Shown here piece after piece: positions 9,407 to 19,201 of a stretch of DNA of 64,000 bases. The DNA is from Alphaproteobacteria bacterium MedPE-SWcel (lineage in GTDB: Bacteria > Pseudomonadota > Alphaproteobacteria > Rhodobacterales > Rhodobacteraceae). The position numbers and the translations under genes were made by a program. The first letter of the stretch is position 1; each line of letters begins with the position of its first letter. Location: the NCBI GenBank assembly GCA_001874255.1, contig MPDC01000014.1:1-64000 (forward strand), written 5' to 3'. The notes beneath the pieces are model-generated. The model was not told the DNA's origin and did not search any database. It saw only the letters and a list, made by a program, of their open reading frames with translations.

Positions 9407-11128
9407 TCAGTCCTTGCGCACCCCGGCAAAGCGGTCTTGCCACTCTTCGCGCTGCTCGTCGGTGATCTTGGCAAAGAGCACCTCCGGAACGGTAAACCCG
9501 TGACCCGCTGGCAGCGCCGAGAGTGCCGCGGCAATGTCGTCGGGCCAGCTGCGGTCCGTGGTCTTGAGGGCCGCAAACATGCGGTCCGCCGCATCCGGAA
9601 TGAAGGGGGCCGACAACACGGCATAAAGACGGATCAGGTTGAGGCCGAGGCGGACCTGCGCGGCGGCCTGTTCGGGATCGGTCTTGAAGGTGGACCAAGG
9701 CGCGGCGGATTGCAGGTACTCGTTGCCCGCGACCCAGATCGCGCGCAGCTCCTGCGCGGATTTGCGGACGTCCATGGCCTCCATGTGACGTTCATAGGCG
9801 CCGATTCGGGTGGTCAGCTCCTCGATCAAGGCCTGTTCCTGTTCGGTCCAGGTGCCGCCCGCGGGCACGTCTTCGCCGAATTTAGACCGGCAGAATTTGG
9901 TGATCCGGGATATGAAATTGCCCAGAACATCGGCCAGATCCTTGTTCGCCGCTTGTTGGAAATTCTCCCAGGTGAATTCGGAATCGCTGCTCTCTGGCGC
10001 GTGCGACAAGAGCCACCACCGCCAGTAATCCGCAGGCAGGATCTCGAGCGCCTGATCCATGAAGACGCCGCGACCCTGGCTGGTAGAGAACTGGCCGCCA
10101 TCGTAATTCAGGTAGTTGAAGGATTTCAGGTGATCCACCATCTTCCACGGCTCGCCCGATCCAAGGATCGTGGCGGGAAAGGACAGGGTGTGGAAGGGGA
10201 CGTTGTCCTTGCCCATGAACTGGACGTATTTCACGTCATCCGCGCCTTTGTCGGTGCGCCACCAGCGCTCCCATGCGGCATCGTCCAGCCCGTTTTTCTC
10301 GGCCCATTCCCCGGCCGCTGCGATATATTCGATCGGGGCGTCGAACCAGACGTAGAACACCTTGCCTTCCATGCCGGGCCAATCGGCATCGCCGCGCTTG
10401 ACCGGCACGCCCCAATCGAGATCGCGGGTTATGCCCCGGTCCTGCAGGCCGTCGCCGTCGTGCAGCCATTTCTTGGCAATCGATGTGGTCAGAACCGGCC
10501 AGTCCTGTTTGCTGTCGATCCAGGCATCGAGCTGGTCGCGCATCGCGGATTGGCGCAGGAACAGGTGCTTGGTCTCGCGCACCTCCAGATCGGTGGAGCC
10601 GGAAATGGCCGAGCGCGGGTTGATCAGGTCGGTCGGGTCCAGCTGCTTTGTGCATTCTTCGCATTGGTCGCCGCGCGCCTTGTCGTAGCCGCAGTTGGGG
10701 CAGGTGCCCTCGATGTAGCGGTCCGGCAGAAAACGGCCATCGGCATTGGAATACACCTGTTTTTCAGAGACTTCAGAGATCAGCCCGGCCTCGGCCAGCT
10801 TGCCTGCAAAATGCTGGGTCAGCGCGTGGTTCTGCGGGCTGGAGGAGCGGCCGTAGTGGTCGAAGGACAGGCCAAACCGGGCGGCAATGTCGGTTTGGAC
10901 GGCGTGCATCTCGGCGCAATATTCGGCCACCGGTTTGCCTGCCTTGGCGGCGGCGAGCTCGGCTGGGGTGCCATGCTCGTCGGTGGCGCAGAGGAACAGG
11001 ACCTCATTGCCGCGGCCACGGTTGTAGCGGGCATAGAGATCGGCCGGCAGCTGGCTGCCGACGAGGTTGCCGAGGTGCTTGATCCCATTGATGTAGGGAA
11101 GTGCCGAGGTGATCAGAATTCGGGCCAT
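9407..11128 (-). CDS. metG: Methionyl-tRNA synthetase
   Basis: [35 protein letters not shown]; zinc cysteines [17 protein letters not shown]. Confidence 0.97.
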   Translation of the reverse strand: MARILITSALPYINGIKHLGNLVGSQLPADLYARYNRGRGNEVLFLCATDEHGTPAELAAAKAGKPVAEYCAEMHAVQTDIAARFGLSFDHYGRSSSPQNHALTQHFAGKLAEAGLISEVSEKQVYSNADGRFLPDRYIEGTCPNCGYDKARGDQCEECTKQLDPTDLINPRSAISGSTDLEVRETKHLFLRQSAMRDQLDAWIDSKQDWPVLTTSIAKKWLHDGDGLQDRGITRDLDWGVPVKRGDADWPGMEGKVFYVWFDAPIEYIAAAGEWAEKNGLDDAAWERWWRTDKGADDVKYVQFMGKDNVPFHTLSFPATILGSGEPWKMVDHLKSFNYLNYDGGQFSTSQGRGVFMDQALEILPADYWRWWLLSHAPESSDSEFTWENFQQAANKDLADVLGNFISRITKFCRSKFGEDVPAGGTWTEQEQALIEELTTRIGAYERHMEAMDVRKSAQELRAIWVAGNEYLQSAAPWSTFKTDPEQAAAQVRLGLNLIRLYAVLSAPFIPDAADRMFAALKTTDRSWPDDIAAALSALPAGHGFTVPEVLFAKITDEQREEWQDRFAGVRKD

Positions 11129-11290
11129 GTCGTCCATCCACGTCGCTTGTCTGGCCGTTCGTCTATCCCATGCAGCAGGGCACGAAAACCCCTCATGGCA
11201 CCGGGACGGTCAAACCGGTGTTCCGAAGCTGTCTCGCGACCGGCGGGAAGGCTGTCTTGCGACCGGCGGGCGAACGGGGGCGGGGCGGCG

Positions 11291-12517
11291 CTACTGCCGG
11301 CCTTCCCGCGCCCGCTTCAGCATCTTGCCGATGGTGAAGGAGGTGCGCGGGGCATAGACATAGCGGGTGCGTTCCTCGGGGGCGGGGCGCGACCGCATGC
11401 GGGCGATGCCAAAGATGATGAGCCCGGCGTGCCCGAGGGCAACAAAGACGAAGAGAGCAACGGGTCCAAAGGCTTCGATCAGGGCCGAGGCCACCAAGGG
11501 CGCCGCGATGGCGCCGACGGCGTAGAAGAACATCAGGGCGGCCGACAGCTCCACCCGCTCTTCCGAGGTGGCAAAGTCGTTGGCGTGGGCGGCCGATACG
11601 GAAAAGATGGGCACCGTGGTCAGGCCGAAAAACGCGGCGGAGCCCATGATGGCAAAGGTGCCGCCTCCGCTGGCCGGCAGGGTCAGGGCGCAGGCCATCA
11701 TGGAGACGCCGGAAAGCCAGATCAACACCCAGCGGCGGTCGTATTTATCCGCCAGCCAGCCCACCGGATATTGCGCCAGCGCCCCGCCGAGAACAAAGGC
11801 CGCGAGAAAGAATGCGATCTGGTCCGCTCCGAGGCCGACCTCCTGGCCGTAGATGGGGCCGACCATCCGAAAGGAAGCGCCGCTGAGGGCCGCGACAATC
11901 ACCCCCGCAACCCCGAGCGGTGAACAGCGCCACGCAAGCGCCGGGCGCAGCCGCGCCGCAGAGGGCAGGGCGGGCTGGCTGGCGCTGGTCATCATCAGCG
12001 GCAGCAGGGTCGCGCAGCACAGGATCGCCAGCAGGTTGTACGACACATAGGACGCAGGTGGCAGAACCGCGATCAGCAGCTGCGCGGCAAAGGACGCCCC
12101 GGTATCGGCAATGCGGTACACGCCGGAGGTGCGGCCACGGTTCTCATTGGTCACCTTGGCGTTGATCCAGGCCTCGATCACCGTGTAGCAGCCCGCGACA
12201 CAGAGGCCTGAGGCGATCCGCATCGCGGCCCAGGCATAGGGGTCTTCGATCAAGGTGTGCCCCAGGAGCCCCATTGCGCCAAGGGCGGTGCAGACGGCAA
12301 AGGCCCGCGAGTGTCCCACCCGGCCCATCAGCCGGGGCGCCCACCAGCAACCGATGAAGAAACCGAGGAAATGCGCCGAGCCGAGCAGGCCGATCTGGCG
12401 GTTGTCAAATCCCATCGCGGCGCCGGACAGGGCGTCCAGCGGCCCTACGCCTCCGGTTGAAAGCTGCAGCAGGATGACGGACAAAAACAGGGCGGCAAAG
12501 GAAAGGAGTGTACGCAT
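11291..12517 (-). CDS. MFS transporter
   Basis: 12-TM-like hydrophobic profile, LLGSAHFLGFFIGCWWAPRLMGRVGHSRAFA. Confidence 0.88.
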   Translation of the reverse strand: MRTLLSFAALFLSVILLQLSTGGVGPLDALSGAAMGFDNRQIGLLGSAHFLGFFIGCWWAPRLMGRVGHSRAFAVCTALGAMGLLGHTLIEDPYAWAAMRIASGLCVAGCYTVIEAWINAKVTNENRGRTSGVYRIADTGASFAAQLLIAVLPPASYVSYNLLAILCCATLLPLMMTSASQPALPSAARLRPALAWRCSPLGVAGVIVAALSGASFRMVGPIYGQEVGLGADQIAFFLAAFVLGGALAQYPVGWLADKYDRRWVLIWLSGVSMMACALTLPASGGGTFAIMGSAAFFGLTTVPIFSVSAAHANDFATSEERVELSAALMFFYAVGAIAAPLVASALIEAFGPVALFVFVALGHAGLIIFGIARMRSRPAPEERTRYVYAPRTSFTIGKMLKRAREGRQ

Positions 12518-12541
12518 GTCAGGCCCGACCATAGGGTAAGT

Positions 12542-13339
12542 TTAGTCGGTCGCAGTATTCTTTTCGACGCGGGATGTCGTTTTAGGGTCGTGATGCGGAT
12601 TTTCCTCATGTCTCTTGTCCGGGAGCAGCTGCAACGCCGCGCCCGCAGCGGGGTGTCGGACACGCCAGGCCTTGACGGGCTGGGTGCGGGCGCGCAGGCG
12701 CTCCAGCCGCCATTGGCGGAGCGGTGCGGCAGTTGGGCCGACAGTCGGCTCAGCAGCCAGATCAGCAGTCGGGTCGGCATGAGACCGGGGCGCAGGCAGC
12801 GGGTGGGGCGCGGGCGATGAACCCGCGGAGAGGGCGACTGGTGAGCCGGGGGCATTGTGTTCGGCGGCCAGATGCCAGCGGCTCTCGATTCCCGGGGCGC
12901 CGCCCTGGTCTGGGGTCAGCAGCAGCGCCAGCGGAGCAGGAAGGGCTGCGCCACCGGATTCAGCCGCCAGATGCAGGCGGCGCACCGGGGTGAGCGCGGG
13001 AGGGGCGGGAAGATCGACCACCACCAGCGGCACCGCTCTGCTGCGCAGGCTTTCTTCGCAGGCCCACAGAAGGTCTTCGGCGCGGGTGGCGCGCAAGAAC
13101 AGGAAGCGGCCCGGATCGACAAAGTCGACCATTCCGTCGGGATTGAGCTGATCGGGGGTCCAGGCCGGGCTGATCCAGAGCACGGGGCCTTTGGTCGCGG
13201 CTGCCAGCCAGAGCGCAAAGGTCCGGCGCGCAGGCCCGCAGGCTTCGTGGGCGCGTCCCTTTGCCAGAGTCAGGGTCGGCAGTGGGGAAATCCCATCGCG
13301 GGCAGGATGGGTTTTGCGGGCAAGCAGGTGAGATGACAT
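12542..13339 (-). CDS. ImuA-like (RecA-fold) protein, stand-alone
   Basis: LPTLTLAKGRAHEACGPARRTFALWLAA...GPVLWISPAW...DLLWACEESLRS...LTPVRRLHLAAE...WRLERLRARTQPVKAWRV, resembling ImuA architecture; no imuB/dnaE2 nearby. Confidence 0.6.
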   Translation of the reverse strand: MSSHLLARKTHPARDGISPLPTLTLAKGRAHEACGPARRTFALWLAAATKGPVLWISPAWTPDQLNPDGMVDFVDPGRFLFLRATRAEDLLWACEESLRSRAVPLVVVDLPAPPALTPVRRLHLAAESGGAALPAPLALLLTPDQGGAPGIESRWHLAAEHNAPGSPVALSAGSSPAPHPLPAPRSHADPTADLAAEPTVGPTAAPLRQWRLERLRARTQPVKAWRVRHPAAGAALQLLPDKRHEENPHHDPKTTSRVEKNTATD

Positions 13340-13356
13340 GCCCGCAGTATAGGGAT

Positions 13357-13371
13357 GTTCCTAGTTCGTTC
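13357..13371. promoter_or_regulatory. LexA SOS box GTTC-N7-GTTC
   Basis: GTTCCTAGTTCGTTC, exact alphaproteobacterial SOS-box consensus, 18 nt upstream of the ImuA-like start. Confidence 0.75.
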
Positions 13372-13416
13372 CAAGGCCAGGTTTTTCCAAGGCCGAGTTT
13401 TTCCAAGATCAAGTTT
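13369..13416. repeat. Tandem repeat, 3 x 16 bp
   Basis: ttccaaggccaggttt / ttccaaggccgagttt / ttccaagatcaagttt. Confidence 0.8.
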
Positions 13417-13483
13417 GCAGTCAGTTTTGCCACCCCTGCGCGGATATCAAAGATATGGAGGGCGCAGGGAGGGCAGGGAGCGC

Positions 13484-13885
13484 TTACCAGTGGTATGGGT
13501 TCAAGGGACCCTGCGCTGCCATCCAGGCCTCAAGGCCACCGCGCAGGCAATGTACATCCTGCAGCCCCATATCCTGAGCCAGCCGGGTGCTGAGCGCGGA
13601 CCGCCAGCCGTTGTCGCAGTAAAAGATGAACGTCGCCTCTTTCCCAAAGACTTCGCGGGCAAAGGGACTGTTCTGATCTAGCCAGAACTCCAGCAATCCG
13701 CGTGGGCAGGAGTGCGCGCCGGGAATGACGCCGGTCTTTTGCAGTTCGCGGAAGACACGGAGGTCAACGAATTCCACTTTCGTTGTATCGTGCAGCGCCA
13801 GACCATCCTCGACAGAGATGAAGGAAATCACGGATTCGGCATCCGCAACAAGGTCCTGATAGCTCTTGGTGGTGATGAAAGTCAT
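13484..13885 (-). CDS. Rhodanese-like domain protein
   Basis: VEFVDLRVFRELQKTGVIPGAHSCPRGLLEFWLD, FIFYCDNGWRSALSTRLAQDMG (active Cys). Confidence 0.9.
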   Translation of the reverse strand: MTFITTKSYQDLVADAESVISFISVEDGLALHDTTKVEFVDLRVFRELQKTGVIPGAHSCPRGLLEFWLDQNSPFAREVFGKEATFIFYCDNGWRSALSTRLAQDMGLQDVHCLRGGLEAWMAAQGPLNPYHW

Positions 13886-14082
13886 GAAGTGCCTCCTTTT
13901 AAATCTGTGATCGTGAGATCATTAGTCGGGAGTAGATGTTCTTTGTATACCATTGCGCACCGACTTTGTGTGACAGAAAACGACGCAATGGTTAATGATG
14001 CGGAGGGCAAGGCGGGCGGTGGCTTGCATTGGTGTCGCTAAGGGCTAGGGTCCTGCCAAGCATGACATGAGGAGACTACGTG

Positions 14083-15129
14083 ATGAAAATGAACCGGCTT
14101 GGCCGCACGGACATGATGGTATCGGAGCTGTGTCTCGGGACCATGACCTATGGAACGCAGACCGATGAGGCCGATGCCCATGCCCAGATCGACATGGCGC
14201 TGGATGCGGGACTCAACTTTCTCGATACGGCCGAGATGTATCCGGTCAACCCGGTCCGGGCCGAGACCATGGGGCGCAGTGAGGAATACATCGGCAGCTG
14301 GAACGCCAAAACCGGCCGCCGGGGCGCCTATATCCTGGCGACGAAACATTCCGGAGAGGGCTCTGTGGCGCGGGACGGGGCACCGATCTCGAGTGCCACC
14401 ATAGCAGCCACGATCGAGGCATCGCTGAAGCGTCTCCGGACCGATTATATCGACCTTTACCAGTTCCACTGGCCAAACCGGGGCAGCTATATGTTCCGCA
14501 AGAACTGGACATATGACCCGACCTCCTCAACCCAGAGCCGCGCGGATGTGATCGCGGATATGGAAGATTGTCTGGGCGCATTACAGCGCGAGGTGGACAG
14601 GGGCACGATCCGCGCGTTCGGCCTGTCGAACGAAAGCGCCTGGGGCACGGCGCAATGGTTGCGGCTGTCTGATGCGGGCAAGGGCCCTCGGGTGGCTTCG
14701 ATCCAGAACGAATATTCGTTTCTATGCCGCCTCTACGACACCGATCTGGCCGAGCTGAGCCATTACGAGGATGTTGGTCTATTGTCGTTCTCGCCGCTGG
14801 CTGCGGGATATCTGACTGGCAAGTATCAGAATGGTGCGGTGCCGGAAGGATCGCGCAAATCTCTCAACGCCGAGATGGGGGGGCGGCAGTCCGAGCGGGT
14901 GCTGGGCGCCGTTGCGGCCTATTTGCAGATCGCGGCGGATCATGGGCTGGATCCGGTGCATATGGCGCTGGCGTGGTGCAAGACGCGGCCCTTTATGACC
15001 TCGGCGATCTTTGGTGCCACCAATGTCACACAGCTGACGCATCTGCTGAACGGCGTGGATCTGGAGCTGAGCGATGCGGTCCTCGCCGATATCGATGCAG
15101 CCCACCGGGCCAACCCGATGCCCTATTGA
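14083..15129 (+). CDS. Aldo/keto reductase (Tas-like)
   Basis: MNRLGRTDMMVSELCLGTMTYG, LDTAEMYPV, YIDLYQFHWPNR. Confidence 0.93.
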   Translation: MKMNRLGRTDMMVSELCLGTMTYGTQTDEADAHAQIDMALDAGLNFLDTAEMYPVNPVRAETMGRSEEYIGSWNAKTGRRGAYILATKHSGEGSVARDGAPISSATIAATIEASLKRLRTDYIDLYQFHWPNRGSYMFRKNWTYDPTSSTQSRADVIADMEDCLGALQREVDRGTIRAFGLSNESAWGTAQWLRLSDAGKGPRVASIQNEYSFLCRLYDTDLAELSHYEDVGLLSFSPLAAGYLTGKYQNGAVPEGSRKSLNAEMGGRQSERVLGAVAAYLQIAADHGLDPVHMALAWCKTRPFMTSAIFGATNVTQLTHLLNGVDLELSDAVLADIDAAHRANPMPY

Positions 15130-15206
15130 ATGTCGTGGGCGGGTTAAATGTCGCGTGGGGCTCCCGCCCGTGTCGCCTGCATTGAAATGCAGCCTCCCCA
15201 GTTGGG

Positions 15207-15237
15207 CCCGGCGCCGCTGGCGCGGCGCGGCGCCGGG
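15207..15237. repeat. Long GC-rich inverted repeat
   Basis: cccggcgccgc-tggcgcggc-gcggcgccggg, 11-bp arms, between convergent genes. Confidence 0.75.
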
Positions 15238-15375
15238 CCGCACGTGCGGTGGTGAACCCGGTGGGGCCTGTGGGTGTACCAGGGGCGGCTCTGGATGGGA
15301 TTGGCGGCTGTCGTCACCGGGCTGCTGTCTGGCCGACGGATGTGTGATCGCCGAGGTTTGCCCCCGGACGCGCCT

Positions 15376-15410
15376 GCGCCGCGCATTCGCGCGGCGCTAT
15401 GCCCAACGGG
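15376..15410 (-). repeat. REP-like palindromic element, copy A
   Basis: Hairpin gcgccgcgc-attc-gcgcggcgc followed by tat and gcccaacggg; matches copy B at 23215..23248 in reverse orientation. Confidence 0.7.
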
Positions 15411-15472
15411 AGCGGATCGTGAGATCCGGCGACGGGCGGGAGCCTTCCCCTTGCCAAACAGCACCGTCGAGT

Positions 15473-16504
15473 TCAGTTGGGGCTGTGGCTCGCATGGCGG
15501 TTGGCCTGCACTGCCGTATAGGAGGACATCGCTGTGGCCTCCCGCGCCTGCCGCAGTTCCCGCGCCGATGTGTCATGCGCGGTGCGGAAGGCGCGCGCGA
15601 AGCTTGACTGCGAGGTGAAGCCGGTGGCCACGGCAACCTCCATCAACGGCAGGTCGGTATCTGTCACCAGTCGCCGTGCCTCGGCCAGTCGCAGCTGCAG
15701 GTAGTGGTCCTGCGGCGTGGTATTCAGGCGCAGACGGAACTGTTGCTGTAAACTGCGGGGGCTGGTGCCCAAGGCCTCTGCGATTTCTGCGAGGGGTTTG
15801 GGATCGTCCAGCGCCGCCTCCATGATGGCATTGGCCTTTGCGGTCAGCGCGTTGTGCTTGTGGTGGCCGAGGCGGCTCTGTGCCCGCTGGGGCGCGGCAA
15901 TCCCGTCATAGAGGAACAGCCCGGCCACACGGGAGGCAAAGCCGTGCCCGTGCCGTGCGCTGATGATATGCAGCATCATCTCGATCGCCGGTGTTGCGCC
16001 GCCGGAGGTCAGCCGCCCGTCGGACACGGTAAAGCGGTCCGTCCGGCAATGAATGTCGGGGAAGCGGGCAGAAAAATTCTCCAGGTCTTCCCAATGGGTG
16101 GTCGCCGGATGACCATCCAGCAGCCCGGCCTCCGCCATCAGCCAGGGGCCGCCATCAATACCCGCGATGGTCGCGCCGGTGCCCGCAATCCGCCGCAGGC
16201 CGGCCAGCAGGCTGGGGGTGGCATGACGAGCGAGCTGGAACCCCGCGATCACCAGCAACAGGTCACAGCCGTCAAGCCGTGCCAGAGGCGCGGCGGGCAC
16301 GGTCAGCCCGCTGGTCAGCATCGGCGGCTCGGCCGTGGCGCTGATGTAGTCCCAGTCGAATGCGGGACGCCCTGCGAGGCGGTTCGCCGCCCGCATCGGA
16401 TCGACCGCGGCGGCAAAGGACAACGTATTGCACTCGTCCATCACCAGAACGGCGGTCTTGAGCGGGCGGTTCTCCGGCTGGAGTATGTTTTTTGCGGATT
16501 TCAT
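15473..16504 (-). CDS. GlxA-family AraC-type transcriptional regulator, probable carnitine catabolism regulator (CdhR-like)
   Basis: DJ-1/PfpI-like N-terminus, AraC HTH (EIAEALGTSPRSLQQQFRLRLNTTPQDHYLQLRLAEARRLV); divergent from the BKACE/carnitine dehydrogenase genes. Confidence 0.85.
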   Translation of the reverse strand: MKSAKNILQPENRPLKTAVLVMDECNTLSFAAAVDPMRAANRLAGRPAFDWDYISATAEPPMLTSGLTVPAAPLARLDGCDLLLVIAGFQLARHATPSLLAGLRRIAGTGATIAGIDGGPWLMAEAGLLDGHPATTHWEDLENFSARFPDIHCRTDRFTVSDGRLTSGGATPAIEMMLHIISARHGHGFASRVAGLFLYDGIAAPQRAQSRLGHHKHNALTAKANAIMEAALDDPKPLAEIAEALGTSPRSLQQQFRLRLNTTPQDHYLQLRLAEARRLVTDTDLPLMEVAVATGFTSQSSFARAFRTAHDTSARELRQAREATAMSSYTAVQANRHASHSPN

Positions 16505-16638
16505 CAACTTCGATTCGCCTGAGGTAAACTCTTGTCCGCAAGGCTGGGCCAAGGTCGATGTCAGCGCAAATTGGAATCCGGGGAGAAGCCTGGGGATAAC
16601 CCGAGGCACAACCCTGTACATCAGAGGGAAAAACAAAA

Positions 16639-17556
16639 ATGCCGCTTTCCATGAACCGCGAGGTCTTTATCACCTGTGCCGTGACCGGTTCCGGAGGGAC
16701 CCAGGATCGCAGCCCGCATGTGCCCCGCTCCCCCAGAGAGATTGCCGAGAGCGCCATCGCTGCGGCCAAAGCCGGGGCGGCCGTGGTGCATTGCCATGTG
16801 CGCGATCCGGAAACCGGAGCGCCCTCTCGGGACCTCGCCCTCTACCGGGAATTGACCGACCGGGTCCGCGACAGCGACACCGATGTGGTGCTGAACCTGA
16901 CGGCCGGCATGGGCGGCGACATCATCTTTGGTGGGGTCGAGAGCCCCCTGCCGGTGAACGCGGCCGGCACCGATATGATCGGTGCCACGGAACGTGTGGC
17001 CCATGTGGCCGAATGCCTGCCCGAAATCTGCACGCTGGATTGCGGCACCATGAACTTTGCCGAGGCCGACTATGTCATGACCAACACGCCGGGCATGTTG
17101 CAGGCGATGGGCCGGATGATGACCGAGCTGGGCGTGAAGCCCGAAATCGAAGCCTTTGACACCGGCCACCTCTGGTATGCCAAACAGCTGGTAAAGGATG
17201 GCATCCTCGACAGCCCTGCGCTGGTGCAGCTGTGCATGGGGGTGCCCTGGGGCGCGCCGGATGACCTCAATACCTTCATGGCGATGGTCAACAATGTGCC
17301 CGACGACTGGAGCTTTTCTGCCTTTGGGCTGGGGCGCAACCAGATGGCCTATGTGGCGGCCTCGGTGCTGGCGGGCGGCAATGTGCGGGTCGGGCTTGAG
17401 GACAACCTCTACCTGGACAAGGGCGTGCTGGCGCAAAACTGGCAGCTGGTCGAACGGGCGGGCGCGATCATCGAAAACCTCGGCGCCCGGGTCATCACCC
17501 CGGCGGAGGTGCGCGCGCAGCTGGGCCTGACGAAACAGGCGCCACTGGCGACGTGA
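16639..17556 (+). CDS. Beta-keto acid cleavage enzyme (BKACE family; probable dehydrocarnitine cleavage)
   Basis: [61 protein letters not shown] signature. Confidence 0.9.
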   Translation: MPLSMNREVFITCAVTGSGGTQDRSPHVPRSPREIAESAIAAAKAGAAVVHCHVRDPETGAPSRDLALYRELTDRVRDSDTDVVLNLTAGMGGDIIFGGVESPLPVNAAGTDMIGATERVAHVAECLPEICTLDCGTMNFAEADYVMTNTPGMLQAMGRMMTELGVKPEIEAFDTGHLWYAKQLVKDGILDSPALVQLCMGVPWGAPDDLNTFMAMVNNVPDDWSFSAFGLGRNQMAYVAASVLAGGNVRVGLEDNLYLDKGVLAQNWQLVERAGAIIENLGARVITPAEVRAQLGLTKQAPLAT

Positions 17557-17728
17557 CCCATCCGGGCATCCGGCGCAGGGGCGGGGCATTTTTCGGCCCC
17601 GCGCCCCTGCGCCAGAAGGGGACGAAGGTGTCGGCGGGCGTGCCGGTCTGCAGGCCGCAGATCACGGTCCGGGCTGGTGCGTTGACAGGGGCCGGTTTGC
17701 ACGGCCCGAGGAATTGGAAGGATAGGGT

Positions 17729-19201
17729 ATGAAAACAGCGGCAATCATTGGCGGCGGTGTGATTGGTGGCGGCTGGGCCGCGCGGTTCCTGCTGAACGGT
17801 TGGGATGTGCGGGTGTTCGACCCGGACCCGCAGGCGGAACGCAAGATCGGCGAAGTGCTGGCCAATGCGCGCCGGTCCCTGCCGGGGCTGGGCAATGTGG
17901 CGCTGCCCGCCGAGGGGGCGCTGACGTTTCACGCCACTGTTGCGGAGGCGGTTCAGGGTGCTGTCTGGATCCAGGAAAGCGTGCCGGAGCGGCTGGACCT
18001 GAAACAGAAGATATATGGCGCGTTGCAGGCCCATGCGCCGGCAGATGCGGTGATCGGGTCCTCGACCTCTGGCTACAAGCCGTCGCAATTGCAGGAGGGG
18101 TTCGACAACGCGGCGCAGATCGTGGTGGCGCACCCGTTCAACCCGGTCTACCTGATGCCGCTGGTCGAGGTGGTCACCACCGCCGCCAACCCGCCCGAGA
18201 TGATCGAGGCGGCAAAGGCCATCATCACCTCGGTCGGCATGTACCCCCTTCATCTGAAAAAGGAAATCGACGCCCATGTGGCGGACCGCTTCCTCGAGGC
18301 GGTCTGGCGCGAGGCACTGTGGCTGGTCAAGGACGGCATCGCCACCACCGAGGAAATCGACAATGCCATCCGCTATGGTTTCGGCATCCGCTGGGCGCAG
18401 ATGGGTCTGTTCGAGACCTACCGCGTTGCCGGCGGCGAGGCAGGCATGAAGCATTTTCTCGCTCAGTTCGGCCCCTGCCTCAGCTGGCCCTGGACCAAGC
18501 TGATGGATGTGCCGGAGTATAACGACGAACTGGTCGATCTGATTGCGGGCCAGTCGGATGCACAGTCGGGCCACCATTCGATCCGCGACCTGGAGCGGAT
18601 CCGGGACGACAATTTGGTGGGGATGATGCGGGCCCTGTCGGCCAATGACTGGGGGGCAGGGGCCTTGCAGAACGCCCATGACGTCTCCCGGATGGGCGCG
18701 GCCGGTCTGGCCCGCAGCATGGAAGAGGTCGCCGATATCGCCCAGCCGGTGCTGACCCAGGCCCGCGTGGTGCCGCTGGACTGGACCGACTACAATGGCC
18801 ATATGACCGAGAGCCGTTACCTCGATGCCTTTGCGCAATCGACCGACCGGCTGATGGAGATCATCGGTTGTGACGCGGACTATATTGCCTCCGGCGGCAG
18901 CTACTTTACCGCCGAGACGCATATCCGCCACATCGACGAGGTGCATGCCGGCCAGGCGATTCAGGTCAAGACGCGGGTCATCCTGGGACAGGGCAAGAAA
19001 ATGCACCTGTGGCACGAGATGTATGAAGGCGACAGGCTGCTGGCGACCGGCGAACATATGCTGTTGCATGTGGATCTGAAGACCCGGCGCTCGGCTCCGC
19101 CTGCCGCCCATATCGAGGCTAATCTGGTCAGGTTGGCCACAGCCCAGGCGGCATTGCCTGCGCCTGAGGGGCTGGGCCGCGCCATCGGAGCCCCCCGGTG
19201 A
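17729..19201 (+). CDS. Carnitine 3-dehydrogenase fused to a C-terminal thioesterase domain
   Basis: AAIIGGGVIGGGWAARFLLNGWDVRVFDP; C-terminal VVPLDWTDYNGHMTESRYLDAFAQSTDRLM hot-dog thioesterase. Confidence 0.92.
   Translation: MKTAAIIGGGVIGGGWAARFLLNGWDVRVFDPDPQAERKIGEVLANARRSLPGLGNVALPAEGALTFHATVAEAVQGAVWIQESVPERLDLKQKIYGALQAHAPADAVIGSSTSGYKPSQLQEGFDNAAQIVVAHPFNPVYLMPLVEVVTTAANPPEMIEAAKAIITSVGMYPLHLKKEIDAHVADRFLEAVWREALWLVKDGIATTEEIDNAIRYGFGIRWAQMGLFETYRVAGGEAGMKHFLAQFGPCLSWPWTKLMDVPEYNDELVDLIAGQSDAQSGHHSIRDLERIRDDNLVGMMRALSANDWGAGALQNAHDVSRMGAAGLARSMEEVADIAQPVLTQARVVPLDWTDYNGHMTESRYLDAFAQSTDRLMEIIGCDADYIASGGSYFTAETHIRHIDEVHAGQAIQVKTRVILGQGKKMHLWHEMYEGDRLLATGEHMLLHVDLKTRRSAPPAAHIEANLVRLATAQAALPAPEGLGRAIGAPR

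Noticed and set aside
9437-11923. 828-aa + strand ORF opposite metG and the MFS gene
   Set aside because: Shadow ORF in high-GC DNA; no domain resemblance, while the opposite strand encodes clear metG and MFS proteins
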